64,000 nt of DNA from Chthonomonas sp. UBA2785 (GCA_002352215.1 DEIB01000005.1:29865-93864); one strand, 5' to 3'; shown: positions 43,776-52,742, counted from the first letter of the stretch. A program made the numbers and translations. The notes: generated by a model not told the origin, from the sequence alone.

Positions 43776-44587
43776 TCTCCGCGCCCCGCTTCACCGTGGC
43801 CGACGGCGTCTCGTTTGCGGGGCAGGGTCTTCACGGCGGGCAGCCGGTGCGCGTGACGGTTCACCCTGGGGCGGATGGGATCGCTTTCCGAGCCGGTGAC
43901 CTGCGCGTACCCGCCACGCCGAGCGAGGTCACCGACACCCGTCGGTGCACGCAAATCGGCCCGGTCGCCACGATTGAGCATCTGATGAGCGCCTTCGCGG
44001 GGCTGGGCATCACCGATGCCGAAATCGAAGTCGAGGGCGGCGAGATGCCGGCGCTGGATGGCAGTGCCAAGGAATTCGTGGCGGGTTTGCAGTCAGTGGG
44101 GATGACCCCCTGCGGGAAGCTCCACATTGAGGGTCTTTTCAAGCGCGTTTACTTCGTCGAGGGTGATGTGAAGGTGGCGATGGCCGCTGGCACCGGGCGT
44201 GTGCGCTACGAATACGACAACACCCCGCGCTGGCCGGGTGTGCAAGAAGTCGAGTTTGTTTTGAGCCCCGAAACATACGCCCATGAGATCGCCCCGGCGC
44301 GCACATTTGCGTTCCGCGAAGAGGTCGAGCCGCTTCGCCAGATGGGGCTCGGGCTCGGGCTGAGCGAAGACAGTTGCGTGATCTTAGAGGCGGAGGGTTA
44401 TGCTTTTCCGCCGCGATTCCCGGATGAGCCTGCGCGGCACAAACTGCTAGACCTGATGGGCGACCTCCTGCTGGCCGGGGTGCCTTGGTCAGTGATGCAG
44501 GTCACTGCCCATCGCAGCGGGCACCGCACCAACGTGGCAGCGGCCGCCCGCCTCGCCGAGTGCATCACCATCACCCGCGAGAACTAG
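43772..44587 (+). CDS. lpxC: UDP-3-O-acyl-N-acetylglucosamine deacetylase LpxC
   Basis: The committed zinc deacetylase of lipid A synthesis, 271 residues. Zinc ligands and catalytic residues are seen in ATIEHLMSAFAGLGI, ARHKLLDLMGDL and the final TAHRSGHRTN; GEMPALDGSAKEF is also typical. It starts with GTG overlapping the lpxD stop by four bases, so it is coupled. It overlaps the convergent ribE end by four bases. LpxA and FabZ, usual neighbours, are absent here. Confidence 0.97.
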   Translation: MISAPRFTVADGVSFAGQGLHGGQPVRVTVHPGADGIAFRAGDLRVPATPSEVTDTRRCTQIGPVATIEHLMSAFAGLGITDAEIEVEGGEMPALDGSAKEFVAGLQSVGMTPCGKLHIEGLFKRVYFVEGDVKVAMAAGTGRVRYEYDNTPRWPGVQEVEFVLSPETYAHEIAPARTFAFREEVEPLRQMGLGLGLSEDSCVILEAEGYAFPPRFPDEPARHKLLDLMGDLLLAGVPWSVMQVTAHRSGHRTNVAAAARLAECITITREN

Positions 44588-45174
44588 CCCTGCCGCAGCT
44601 GCAGGTAGCGCACCACCTGCTTGGCGATGATATCGAACTCCAGGTTCACCCGCTGCCCGGGTTGGGCGGCGCGCAAGTGCGTGTGGGCAAAGGTATGCGG
44701 GATCACCGCCACCTGGAATCGCCCCGTCGCATCCGGCTCCACCACCGTCAGGCTGATGCCGTCCACCGTCACGCTCCCTTTGTCCACCAGCAGGGCGGCA
44801 TCTTCGGCGGGCGCTTGCACGGTCATGGTCCATCCGTCGCCGCTGGGTTCCAGGCTCACCAGAGTGCCGGTGGTGTCCACGTGACCCTGCACCATGTGGC
44901 CGCCCAGGCGGTCGCCCACCCGCATGGCGCGTTCCAGGTTCACCGGGGTGCCTGCGGCCAGTTGATCCAAGTTGGTGCGGGCGTAGGTTTCCTCGCTGAG
45001 GTCAAAGGCGAGGCCCTCGGCAAAGTCCACCAGGGTCAGGCAGCAACCGTTGATGGCGATGCTCTCCCCGAGGGCCCAGGGCTCGCCCATCCCCTCGGCG
45101 GGTGGGCGCACCACCAGTCGGGGCGCCTCGTGCCGCACCACTTCCCCCACGGCCTCAATCAACCCCGTAAACAT
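44584..45174 (-). CDS. ribE: Riboflavin synthase, alpha chain type
   Basis: A 196-residue enzyme that joins two lumazine molecules to riboflavin. It has two tandem lumazine-binding repeats: FTGLIEAVGEVVR with INGCCLTLV, then VQGHVDTTGTLVSLE with VDGISLTVV. Length is typical. AGGAGGGAAGGAAG lies just before the ATG. No FMN riboswitch is visible in the about 120 bases between it and the divergent rpoN. Confidence 0.97.
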   Translation of the reverse strand: MFTGLIEAVGEVVRHEAPRLVVRPPAEGMGEPWALGESIAINGCCLTLVDFAEGLAFDLSEETYARTNLDQLAAGTPVNLERAMRVGDRLGGHMVQGHVDTTGTLVSLEPSGDGWTMTVQAPAEDAALLVDKGSVTVDGISLTVVEPDATGRFQVAVIPHTFAHTHLRAAQPGQRVNLEFDIIAKQVVRYLQLRQG

Positions 45175-45298
45175 CGTTCTTCCTTCCCTCCTACGCTACG
45201 TCGTGCCAATTTTGGCCGTTCTGCAAATCCTAGTATTCCCCCGGAGAAGCCCGGCCCGGAAAGCACCGAGACCTTGAGTGTCACAAGGTCGACGCAGT

Positions 45299-46681
45299 AT
45301 GAAACCGGGCGCATCCATCCGAACCTCCGTACGAACGGGACTCCGCACGACAGCGGACCCGAAAGTTGTTCTCAATAGCCAGATTTTGCAGTTGGCGCAG
45401 GCGGACCTTTTCCAGGCCGTGGAAGCCGAACTGCTGGAGAACCCGGCGCTGGAACGGATTGATGACGAGTTTCAGCCGCTGACCCGGGAAGAGATCCTGA
45501 AGCACGTGGCCCCGTCCGAACTGCGCCCCTCGGGCGACACTTGGGAGGCTAACCGCTGCCGCCCGACGGATGATTCCACCCCGGACTGGATTGACTTGGC
45601 GGCTTCGCACGACTCTCTGTGGGATCACCTGCGGGCTCAGTTGCTTACCATGCTCCCGGCGGAAAGCCGCACCTTGGGCCTGTATCTCATCGGCAACATC
45701 AATGAGCGCGGCTATCTGACGACCACGATTGAAGAGGCAGCCCTGGACTGCGGGGTGAGCCTGGAAGATGCGGAGGCCGCGATTGATGCCCTGCGAAGCT
45801 GCGAGCCGGCGGGGGTGGGTGCTTATGACCTCCGCGACTGCTTGATTTTGCAACTGCAACGCCCCCAAACGGACGCCGAGCGACTGGCCCGCCAGATTCT
45901 TCGCAGCCACTGGGACGAACTGGTGCAGCGCAACACCCGCAGCCTGCGCCACCGCTACAAGGTGGCGGATGAGCTGATTGAGGCCGCGTTTGAGGTCATC
46001 ACGGGGCTCAATCCGTTCCCGGGTGAAGGTTTCTGCGCGCACAATGTGCCGCAAGTCTCCGAGCGCTCGATCGGGGCGCAGCCGGACGTGATGCTGAGCT
46101 TTGACGAATACGGCTGGATCATCGAGATTCCGGGGCCGTCGCCGCTCAACCTGCGGGTGGACCGGGGCTACGAAGATCGGTACTGGGAGCTCCAAGGCCG
46201 CCGCCAGGGGGCCAAGGACGAGAAGCGCCACATCACGGAATACGTGGACCGAGCGCGGCACTTCCTCTCGGCCCTCAATAGCCGCCGGGAAACGCTGGCC
46301 CGCGTCGCCAAGTACCTTGCCGAACGCCAAGAGGGCTTTGTGAAGACCGGGGATTACAAGTTCTTGCAGAATCTGACCCGCGTGGAAATGGCCAAGGACT
46401 TGGGCCTGCACGAGAGCACCATCAGCCGTGCCACCAACGGCAAGTTCATTCAAATTGCGACTGGAGAAGTGGTATCTTTCGATGTGTTCTTTAAGGCCGC
46501 CCTGCGGGTGCAGCGCATGATCGAGGACATCCTGGCCAGTGAGAATCCGGACCATCCGCTGAGTGACCAAGACATCGCCGACAAGCTGGCGCAGAAGGGG
46601 TTGCAAGTGGCCCGCCGCACGGTGAACAAGTACCGAGACCGCGCCCGCATGCTCTCCAGCCACAAGCGCCGCGTGGCGTAG
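45299..46681 (+). CDS. rpoN: RNA polymerase sigma-54 factor
   Basis: A 460-residue sigma-54. Region I is present (LNSQILQLAQADLFQAVEAE, then LLENPALE), then the core-binding domain, the HTH (VEMAKDLGLHESTISRATNG) and the RpoN box ARRTVNKYRD at the C-terminus. Region I is less Gln-rich than in proteobacteria. ATG at 45299 is chosen over an in-frame GTG at 45278, since neither has a strong ribosome-binding site and the homologous region begins after it. Its activator and target genes are not in the window. Confidence 0.95.
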   Translation: MKPGASIRTSVRTGLRTTADPKVVLNSQILQLAQADLFQAVEAELLENPALERIDDEFQPLTREEILKHVAPSELRPSGDTWEANRCRPTDDSTPDWIDLAASHDSLWDHLRAQLLTMLPAESRTLGLYLIGNINERGYLTTTIEEAALDCGVSLEDAEAAIDALRSCEPAGVGAYDLRDCLILQLQRPQTDAERLARQILRSHWDELVQRNTRSLRHRYKVADELIEAAFEVITGLNPFPGEGFCAHNVPQVSERSIGAQPDVMLSFDEYGWIIEIPGPSPLNLRVDRGYEDRYWELQGRRQGAKDEKRHITEYVDRARHFLSALNSRRETLARVAKYLAERQEGFVKTGDYKFLQNLTRVEMAKDLGLHESTISRATNGKFIQIATGEVVSFDVFFKAALRVQRMIEDILASENPDHPLSDQDIADKLAQKGLQVARRTVNKYRDRARMLSSHKRRVA

Positions 46682-46687
46682 GTCGGC

Positions 46688-46693
46688 TATTCT
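46688..46693 (+). promoter_or_regulatory. -10 box of FkbM gene, leaderless arrangement
   Basis: TATTCT ends seven bases before the ATG at 46701; there is no Shine-Dalgarno sequence. Confidence 0.45.
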
Positions 46694-46700
46694 CACCGGC

Positions 46701-47495
46701 ATGAATCCTCAGTCGCAGCTTCGGTTGGCGGGTTGGCTTCGGCGGGTCCGCCCCGCCTCGCTGGCCGCCCGGCTCAAGCGCTGGCTGCGACTCGACCGGA
46801 TTGAGTTCACCGGCCCGCAGGGCACGTTTTGGGTGGACCCGGCTTCGAACTTCGGCGCGCGTATCTTGCGGGGCGAGGCGTATGAGCCGGAGATGACGGC
46901 TGCTTTGCAGCGGCTTTGGCGGCGTGGGGGCACGTTCCTCGATATCGGCGCCAATGAGGGCTATTTCTCGGTGCTGGCTCAGCAGGCGCAGGGCGAGACC
47001 GGGCGCATCGTGGCGGTGGAGCCGCAGTCTCGATTGCAGGAAGTCTTGCGCCGGAATCTTGATGCCAACGGGGCATCGTCGGCGCAGATTGCGAAGCTCG
47101 CGGTGGCCGACCAAGAGGGCTCAGCGGAGATCCACCTTTTCCCCGACATGAATACGGGCGCGTCGGGTTTGGCCCGCGCCACCAAGTACGCCATCCCCAC
47201 CGAGACGGTGCGGGTCACCACTCTCGCCGCCCTGCTGGATGAGCACGGCTTGGATGAAGTGGACGTCGCGAAGGTGGACATCGAGAGCTTTGAATACGAG
47301 CTTTTGTGGGCCGCAACCGATTTACTACTAAACCGCCGGGTAAGGGCATTTGTGGTGGAAGTCCACCCGCCCCTCTTGGAGCAACGGGGTCTAGCCCTCT
47401 CCGACCTCAAGGACCACGTGGAAGCCTGTGGCTACCAGTGGCAAGAGGTCGGTCACGAGCTTATTCTTCTTCAGCCTCAACGGGGCGCGGAGTAA
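46701..47495 (+). CDS. FkbM family methyltransferase
   Basis: A 264-residue SAM-dependent methyltransferase. The SAM-binding motif is GTFLDIGANEGYFSVLA, followed by GRIVAVEPQSRLQEVLRRNL and VDVAKVDIESFEYELL, a typical FkbM layout. Members methylate sugars or other small molecules; the substrate is unknown. Its 3' end overlaps the convergent CNNM gene by 35 bases. Confidence 0.9.
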   Translation: MNPQSQLRLAGWLRRVRPASLAARLKRWLRLDRIEFTGPQGTFWVDPASNFGARILRGEAYEPEMTAALQRLWRRGGTFLDIGANEGYFSVLAQQAQGETGRIVAVEPQSRLQEVLRRNLDANGASSAQIAKLAVADQEGSAEIHLFPDMNTGASGLARATKYAIPTETVRVTTLAALLDEHGLDEVDVAKVDIESFEYELLWAATDLLLNRRVRAFVVEVHPPLLEQRGLALSDLKDHVEACGYQWQEVGHELILLQPQRGAE

Positions 47496-48759
47496 CTTCC
47501 ACCGAAACCCGAATGACGCGGCGGCGCGTCATGTGGTCCACCCGCAGGGTGCCAATCGGGATCGGCACCGTATCGCCTACCACGGGGATGCGCTTGAGCT
47601 CTTCCATCACGATTTCCGAGAGCGTCTCTGTGGTGTAAGTCTCACTCGGATCTTCGTAATCGAGGAACTCAAGGACTTCATCATAACGGACATCGGCCCG
47701 GGCCACGATGCGCTTGTCGTTCACCCGCTCGATGGGCGGCCGGTCCGCTTCCAAGCGATCTTCGAGGTCACCAAAGACCTCTTCCGTAATGTCTTCCAGC
47801 GTCAGCAAGCCGCTGGTGCCGCCGTACTCGTCGCTCACAATCAGGATTTGCGTTTTGGCCTCGCGCATGCGTTGCACCAGGCGGTCGGCACCCATAGATT
47901 CGGGCACAAACTCCGCCGGGCGAAGAATGGACTCCAGCGTGAAATCCGGGTCATCCCACCGGCCGACGAGATCCTGCAGATAGACCACGCCCACGATGTC
48001 GTCGAGGTCGCCCCGCGCCACCGGGATCCGGCTATGCGGAATCTTTTTGAGTTCCTGGCCTAGTTCTTCCCGGGTGATCTCGAGCGGCAGCCACTGGATA
48101 TCCACGCGGTGGTTCATCAGGTCTTCGGCCGTCTTTTGGTCCAGGCGCAGGGCCTTGCTCACCAGGTTGGCGTGGGTGGCGTCCAGGTTCTCGGTGGTAG
48201 GGTCGCGCAGGAGCTGGTCGATCTCTTCCCGCGAGGCCGCTTGCTCGACTTGGTCGATGTTCACCCCGAACGGCTTGAGCACCGCCCGCCCGCTGACCTT
48301 GAACGCCCATACCAGCGGGGTGAGGATGAGAATGCTGAACCGCAGCACCCGGATGGTGGCCATAGCAAAGCGGTCCGAGACCGGCAGGGCCGCGTACTTC
48401 GGCACCAATTCGCCCAGCACCACCAAGGGGAAGGACATGAGGATAACCGAGATCACGCTCACCGCACCTTCGGGCATAAAGGAGAGGCCGGGCTTGATCA
48501 TCGCCGTGATGGCGGGCTCGGTCAACGCCCCAATGCCGAGGCCGAAGAGGGTGATGAGTGTCTGGATGCCGGCCACGTAGGTGGACATGTCATCCAGGGC
48601 GGCGAGCACCAGCTTGGCGGACTTACTCCCCTTCTTGGCGAGGTTCTCGATGCGGCGGCGCGACGTGCCGACCAGCGCGTACTCGGCGGCGACAAAGAAG
48701 GCATTGCCTAAGATGAGAAGGAGTCCCACAATGAGGGCCGTTTGTAATGGAGGCTCCAT
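47461..48759 (-). CDS. CNNM/CorC family transporter (hemolysin family)
   Basis: A 432-residue membrane protein with the CNNM/DUF21 transmembrane domain (LLLILGNAFFVAAEYALV, VVLGELVPKYAALPV), a pair of CBS domains (from about residue 200: RIPVARGDLDDIVGVVYLQD, LIVSDEYGGTSGLLTLEDIT) and a C-terminal CorC_HlyC domain. Such proteins export magnesium or cobalt. A perfect TATAAT lies 11 bases before the ATG. Confidence 0.93.
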   Translation of the reverse strand: MEPPLQTALIVGLLLILGNAFFVAAEYALVGTSRRRIENLAKKGSKSAKLVLAALDDMSTYVAGIQTLITLFGLGIGALTEPAITAMIKPGLSFMPEGAVSVISVILMSFPLVVLGELVPKYAALPVSDRFAMATIRVLRFSILILTPLVWAFKVSGRAVLKPFGVNIDQVEQAASREEIDQLLRDPTTENLDATHANLVSKALRLDQKTAEDLMNHRVDIQWLPLEITREELGQELKKIPHSRIPVARGDLDDIVGVVYLQDLVGRWDDPDFTLESILRPAEFVPESMGADRLVQRMREAKTQILIVSDEYGGTSGLLTLEDITEEVFGDLEDRLEADRPPIERVNDKRIVARADVRYDEVLEFLDYEDPSETYTTETLSEIVMEELKRIPVVGDTVPIPIGTLRVDHMTRRRVIRVSVEVTPRPVEAEEE

Positions 48760-48770
48760 GCGCTTCGCCC

Positions 48771-48776
48771 ATTATA
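48771..48776 (-). promoter_or_regulatory. -10 box of the CNNM gene
   Basis: TATAAT on the minus strand, 11 bases from the ATG, so the leader would be only about four or five bases. Confidence 0.5.
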
Positions 48777-48785
48777 GCGCACGGG

Positions 48786-48791
48786 TAGATT
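48786..48791 (+). promoter_or_regulatory. -10 box of the DapA-family gene, leaderless arrangement
   Basis: TAGATT ends seven bases before the ATG at 48799; there is no Shine-Dalgarno sequence. Confidence 0.4.
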
Positions 48792-48798
48792 CTCGTTC

Positions 48799-49689
48799 AT
48801 GAGCGCAACGTGGCCGCGCGGGGTGATGCCCGCCTCCCTCACCCCCTATGGTCCGCAGGGCGAGGTGGATGCCGTGGGCCTGGCCCGGCTGGGGGCGGGG
48901 TTCGAAGCCGCCGGGTGCGTGGGCATCGTGCTGGGCGGCACCAACGGGGAAGGCCCCTCGCTGAGCGCGGTGGAAAAGCGCGACCTGGTACGGGGATTTG
49001 CCCCAGCCCGGGGACAGCTCAAGATGGTGGCGGGGCTAGCCACCAGCAGCCTGACCGAGGCGATCTGGCTGGCCCAGCAGGCCGCAAAATCCGGGGCCGA
49101 TGCAGTGCTGGTGATGGCCCCCGGCGGCTACGCCAACCTCGACGCCGCGGGCATCCGGGATTGGTTTTTCCGATTGGCCGATGCCTCATCTTTGCCACTT
49201 ATCCTCTATCACCACCCGCTCATGTCGCGCGTCACCTGGCGCGGCGAGCACGTGGCGGAGCTAGCCGCCCACCCGCAATGCATGGGCCTGAAAGATAGCA
49301 GTGGCGACCCGGCGAACTTGGCCGAATTCCGCGCCGCTTGGCCAGAGGCGCCGCTATGGGTGGGCGATGAGCGCTTGCTGTTGCCCGCCCTGCAGGCGGG
49401 CTGGCACGGCACCATCAGCGGGTGTGCCAATGTGATGGCAGCCCCCCTTTGCCAGGTGGTGCAAGCTTGGGAGGCGGGCGAGACCGAGCGCGCTGAGCGT
49501 CTCTTTGCCCGGATTTTGCCGCTCATCGAAGCCCTGCGCCGCGTGCCCCAGCCCGCCCACCACAAGATGTCGGCCCACCGGCAAGGGCGCATCGAGCGAC
49601 CCGATGTGCGCCCCCCGCTCACCGTCCCTGCCGAGGCGGCATTTTCAGCGTGGTATGAATCCCTGCCCGGCGGGGAGTTTCTTGGCTAG
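48799..49689 (+). CDS. DapA-family aldolase (dihydrodipicolinate synthase-like)
   Basis: A 296-residue TIM-barrel aldolase. The Schiff-base Lys is in MGLKDSSGDP, the Tyr in LILYHHPL, and the pyruvate loop is GGTNGEGPS, which differs from the DapA GTTGE. The family also includes N-acetylneuraminate lyases and sugar-acid aldolases, so lysine synthesis is not certain. It may be co-transcribed with cdaA, which starts 15 bases after it. Confidence 0.88.
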   Translation: MSATWPRGVMPASLTPYGPQGEVDAVGLARLGAGFEAAGCVGIVLGGTNGEGPSLSAVEKRDLVRGFAPARGQLKMVAGLATSSLTEAIWLAQQAAKSGADAVLVMAPGGYANLDAAGIRDWFFRLADASSLPLILYHHPLMSRVTWRGEHVAELAAHPQCMGLKDSSGDPANLAEFRAAWPEAPLWVGDERLLLPALQAGWHGTISGCANVMAAPLCQVVQAWEAGETERAERLFARILPLIEALRRVPQPAHHKMSAHRQGRIERPDVRPPLTVPAEAAFSAWYESLPGGEFLG

Positions 49690-49704
49690 AATGAGGCTAG
49701 TTCC

Positions 49705-50571
49705 TTGCGTGATGAATTCCTGCGTCGCTTGAGCACGCTGGGTGAACCGTGGCCCCAAGCGGTCATCAACATCCTGGATGTGTTGCTGGTCGCCTACCTC
49801 ATTTGGCGGCTTCTCAAGCTCGTGCGCGGCACCCGCGCCTGGCGCATTCTCTTCGGGGTTTTCGTTTTTCTGGTGGCGTTGCTGGCCAGCGATGTGCTGG
49901 GCCTGCGCACTTTGCACTGGGTGCTGGATAAGGCCACGCTGCTCGGGCCAGTGGCATTGGTGATTCTTTTCCTGCCTGAACTACGACAAACCATTGAGGG
50001 CTTTGCCCGCATGGGGGGGCTCAGTGATCGACTCGTCGGATCGGAAGGCGCCGCGCGAGGCACCACGTTTGAAGAGATCGCGGTGGCCGCCCGGGCCATG
50101 GCCCAGGGCCGAACCGGGGCCCTCATTGTCATCGACCGCAGCCGCCAACTCGACGCCGAAATCCGCAGCGGCGTGCCCTTGCACGCGGTGGTCTCGGCGC
50201 CCCTGCTACAGTCCATTTTTTACGCCGGTAACCCTCTGCACGACGGGGCGATTATTGTGCGCCAGGATGAGCTCGTCGCGGCGGCCTGCCAGCTTCCGCT
50301 GAGCGATAACCCGGCCATCCGCGCTGAGTACCACATGCGCCACCGGGCCGGGGTCGGGGTGACGGAGCACTCGGATGCCGTGGTGGTCATCGTGAGTGAA
50401 GAGCGCGGAGAGATCACCGTCGCGCGGGCGGGCATTCTCACGCCGGTGAACTCCGCCGAGGAGCTGCTTGAGATCCTCTCGGCTGGCCAAACCGCCGATG
50501 CCGAAGCGAGCCGCCGCCGCGCTTTCCGCCGGGCCAAGCGCACCGAAGCGAACGAGGAGGGAGACGCATGA
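49705..50571 (+). CDS. cdaA: Diadenylate cyclase CdaA
   Basis: A 288-residue membrane enzyme that makes cyclic di-AMP, which controls potassium and osmotic balance. Three N-terminal helices precede the DAC domain with the DGA motif in NPLHDGAIIV and the RHR motif in RHRAGVGVTE. TTG at 49705 has GAGG eight bases upstream. It overlaps cdaR by four bases (ATGA), the usual pair. The third common partner, glmM, is not adjacent. Confidence 0.96.
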   Translation: MRDEFLRRLSTLGEPWPQAVINILDVLLVAYLIWRLLKLVRGTRAWRILFGVFVFLVALLASDVLGLRTLHWVLDKATLLGPVALVILFLPELRQTIEGFARMGGLSDRLVGSEGAARGTTFEEIAVAARAMAQGRTGALIVIDRSRQLDAEIRSGVPLHAVVSAPLLQSIFYAGNPLHDGAIIVRQDELVAAACQLPLSDNPAIRAEYHMRHRAGVGVTEHSDAVVVIVSEERGEITVARAGILTPVNSAEELLEILSAGQTADAEASRRRAFRRAKRTEANEEGDA

Positions 50572-51488
50572 GACGATCCGAAGCCTGGCTGCTCATCGCC
50601 TCGTTGTTGGTCGCCTTGGGTCTTTACTTGCAGGTGCAACCGGGCGACAAGATTGAGCGCGAGCGCGAGTTCAGTGTGCCTTTGCAAGTGGTGGGACTGG
50701 AACCCAAATTTGCCGCCCGCGGGGTGCCAAGCTCGGTGCTCTTGCTCGCCACGGGCACCGAAGAAGAACTCCGCGCCTTTGATACGCGCCAGGTGGAGGC
50801 CAGTGTCTCCATGACCCGCGCGGAGCCCGGCGAAGGTGAATACGCCGTGCGCCTCAACGTGCCGAGCCGTGCCAATGTCCGGGTGACAGCCCGCGACCCC
50901 GTCATCCGCATTCAAGTGGAAGAGCGCACCGTCAAGCGCATCGACGTGGAACTTGAGCCGGTGGGCAGTCTTTCGCCGCTTTATTCCTATGGTGGTGCTA
51001 GCTTCCAGCCCATGCAAGTGACGGTGAGCGGCCCCGCCAGCATGATGGAGCAGGTGGCGCACGTGCGCGCCATTTTGAACCTGGAGGACGCCCAACCCAA
51101 GGGTGCCTATGCCTTAGATTTGGAGGCGCTGGACAGTTCGCGACGGCCGGTGGCGGGGGTGAGCATTGAGCCCAAGCAGATTACGGTGAGCCCGGTCATC
51201 TTCACTGCGCCCACCAGCCGCAACCTCTTTGTCCAACTGCGGACCAAGGGGCAGTTAGCGTTTGGGTTTGAGGTGAAGTCGTACACGATCACCCCGAACA
51301 TGGCCCTGGCCAGTGGCGAACCCGACCTTATGGCCCGCCAAAGCGGCGTGCTGACCGAGCCCATTGATGTCAGCGGCCTGAAGGCGGACAAAACATTTGA
51401 GGTCAACCTCGTGTCTCCGGAAGGCGTAAGCCTCTCGCCCGAGCGGGTGCGGGTGACCCTCATCATCGGGCGCGTGAGTGGGACATGA
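50568..51488 (+). CDS. cdaR: YbbR-domain protein, CdaA regulator
   Basis: A 306-residue protein with one N-terminal membrane helix (AWLLIASLLVALGLYLQV) and extracytoplasmic YbbR-like beta repeats (REREFSVPLQVVGLEP, DVELEPVGSLSPLYSYGG, VQLRTKGQLAFGFEV). CdaR binds the membrane part of CdaA and modulates c-di-AMP synthesis. Coupled to cdaA by an ATGA overlap; the GNAT gene overlaps its end the same way. Confidence 0.93.
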   Translation: MRRSEAWLLIASLLVALGLYLQVQPGDKIEREREFSVPLQVVGLEPKFAARGVPSSVLLLATGTEEELRAFDTRQVEASVSMTRAEPGEGEYAVRLNVPSRANVRVTARDPVIRIQVEERTVKRIDVELEPVGSLSPLYSYGGASFQPMQVTVSGPASMMEQVAHVRAILNLEDAQPKGAYALDLEALDSSRRPVAGVSIEPKQITVSPVIFTAPTSRNLFVQLRTKGQLAFGFEVKSYTITPNMALASGEPDLMARQSGVLTEPIDVSGLKADKTFEVNLVSPEGVSLSPERVRVTLIIGRVSGT

Positions 51489-52252
51489 TTTGCCGCCCCA
51501 TCCAGCCAAACGAAGCGGACGCCTTTTTGCGGTTACTGGCAGGGGCATTTCATCTGGATATGAGCCGGGCACGGCAGGCGTTCTACGCCGACCCGATGTT
51601 CGACCTCAACCGCAAGTGGGCGCTCTTTGATAACCACCAGATGCGCTCCATTCTTACGACCACGGGCATGCAGTTTGGGTGGGGGCGAGCGATTGGCATC
51701 GCGGGCGTGGCCACGCGCCAAGAAGACCGAGGCCGGGGCTACGCCGGGCACCTGCTCATGCAAGTGCTGGACGAAGCGGCTCGCCAGGGCGAGGGGCCGG
51801 CCATGCTGTTTGCCCACCAGGAAGAGCTGTACGCCAGGTTCGGGTTTGCCACCACGGACCGGGTCATATCCGGCACTGTGCCGTGCGACCCCGGGAGCCG
51901 GGGGGAGTTGCTGTCGGCGCTGGATATCCACCGGCTGTATTCACAGTGGGCGGCGCGGGATGAGCGCTGGGTGGTGCGCGACGAACGGCGCTGGCGGTAT
52001 TGGCACTGGTTCCACCGGCCGTGCGAAACCTTTGGCGAGGGCTACATCTGCCTGGAAGGCAACCTGGTGCGCGAGGTGGTGAGCCCGCACCCCACGGAGC
52101 TGTGGCCGGTGCCCAACGGCACCCGCTGGTACGGCCTGGCCCAGGTGGCGGCGGAACTGGGGCTGAAGCTGAGCGAGCAGAAGGAAGAGCTGCTGCTGAT
52201 GACGCGCGGCCTGCCCCACCCCGTGCGGATGTTCATGACCGACCAGTTCTGA
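51485..52252 (+). CDS. GNAT family N-acetyltransferase (Eis-like)
   Basis: A 255-residue acetyltransferase. The acetyl-CoA binding loop is VATRQEDRGRGYAGHLL, and the layout resembles the Eis group. It begins with an ATGA overlap with cdaR, so it is translated in the cda operon. Its substrate is unknown. Confidence 0.85.
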   Translation: MICRPIQPNEADAFLRLLAGAFHLDMSRARQAFYADPMFDLNRKWALFDNHQMRSILTTTGMQFGWGRAIGIAGVATRQEDRGRGYAGHLLMQVLDEAARQGEGPAMLFAHQEELYARFGFATTDRVISGTVPCDPGSRGELLSALDIHRLYSQWAARDERWVVRDERRWRYWHWFHRPCETFGEGYICLEGNLVREVVSPHPTELWPVPNGTRWYGLAQVAAELGLKLSEQKEELLLMTRGLPHPVRMFMTDQF

Positions 52253-52306
52253 CAGGCGCGGGCCGGATGACGGGGACCCCCGCCAAGGCCGGGGCACACT
52301 AAGCCC

Positions 52307-52705
52307 ATGAACGACACCGAACGCGCGATCCGCGCCTACTTTGACGCCTTCAACGCCCACGACCTCGAGGGCATGCTGGCCACCCTCAGCGAAGGCGTGG
52401 TGCACGAGATCAACGAAGGGGGCACGGAGGTCGGCCGCGAGGCGTTCCGCAAGTTCAAAACCCACATGGACACCTGCTACCGCGAGCAGATCACGGACCT
52501 GGTGGTGTTCAGCAACGGCACGCGCGGCGCGGTGGAGTTCACTTGCTCGGGCACCTACCTGAGCACGGACGGCAGCCTGCCGCCCGCCACCGGGCAGACG
52601 TACAGCATCCCGGCGGCGGCGTTCTTTGAGGTCAAAGATGGCCTCATCACCCGGGTCACCAGCTACTACAACCTGCGCGGTTGGCTGGCGGCCATCGGCG
52701 CGTAA
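52307..52705 (+). CDS. SnoaL-like / NTF2-fold protein
   Basis: A 132-residue protein of the ketosteroid-isomerase-like (SnoaL) superfamily: AIRAYFDAFNAHDLEGMLAT at the start, then a cone-shaped barrel pattern ending TYSIPAAAFFEVKDGLITRV. Function cannot be told from sequence. Confidence 0.85.
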   Translation: MNDTERAIRAYFDAFNAHDLEGMLATLSEGVVHEINEGGTEVGREAFRKFKTHMDTCYREQITDLVVFSNGTRGAVEFTCSGTYLSTDGSLPPATGQTYSIPAAAFFEVKDGLITRVTSYYNLRGWLAAIGA

Positions 52706-52708
52706 CTA

Positions 52709-52742
52709 GGACGCGGGTTAGCCCGCGGCTTAACCCGCGTCC
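52709..52742. terminator. Inverted repeat between convergent genes
   Basis: GGACGCGGGTTA (52709-52720) and TAACCCGCGTCC (52731-52742) are perfect 12-base arms with a 10-base loop. There is no T run on either side, so it is a likely but unproven bidirectional terminator. One arm contains the stop codon of the phosphoesterase gene. Confidence 0.6.

Noticed and set aside
45175..45298. FMN riboswitch before ribE
   Set aside because: No conserved FMN aptamer segments; a plain Shine-Dalgarno site is present instead.
52256..52306. REP-like element before the SnoaL gene
   Set aside because: A short GC-rich CCCCG/CGGGG stem only; no second copy was noticed in the window.
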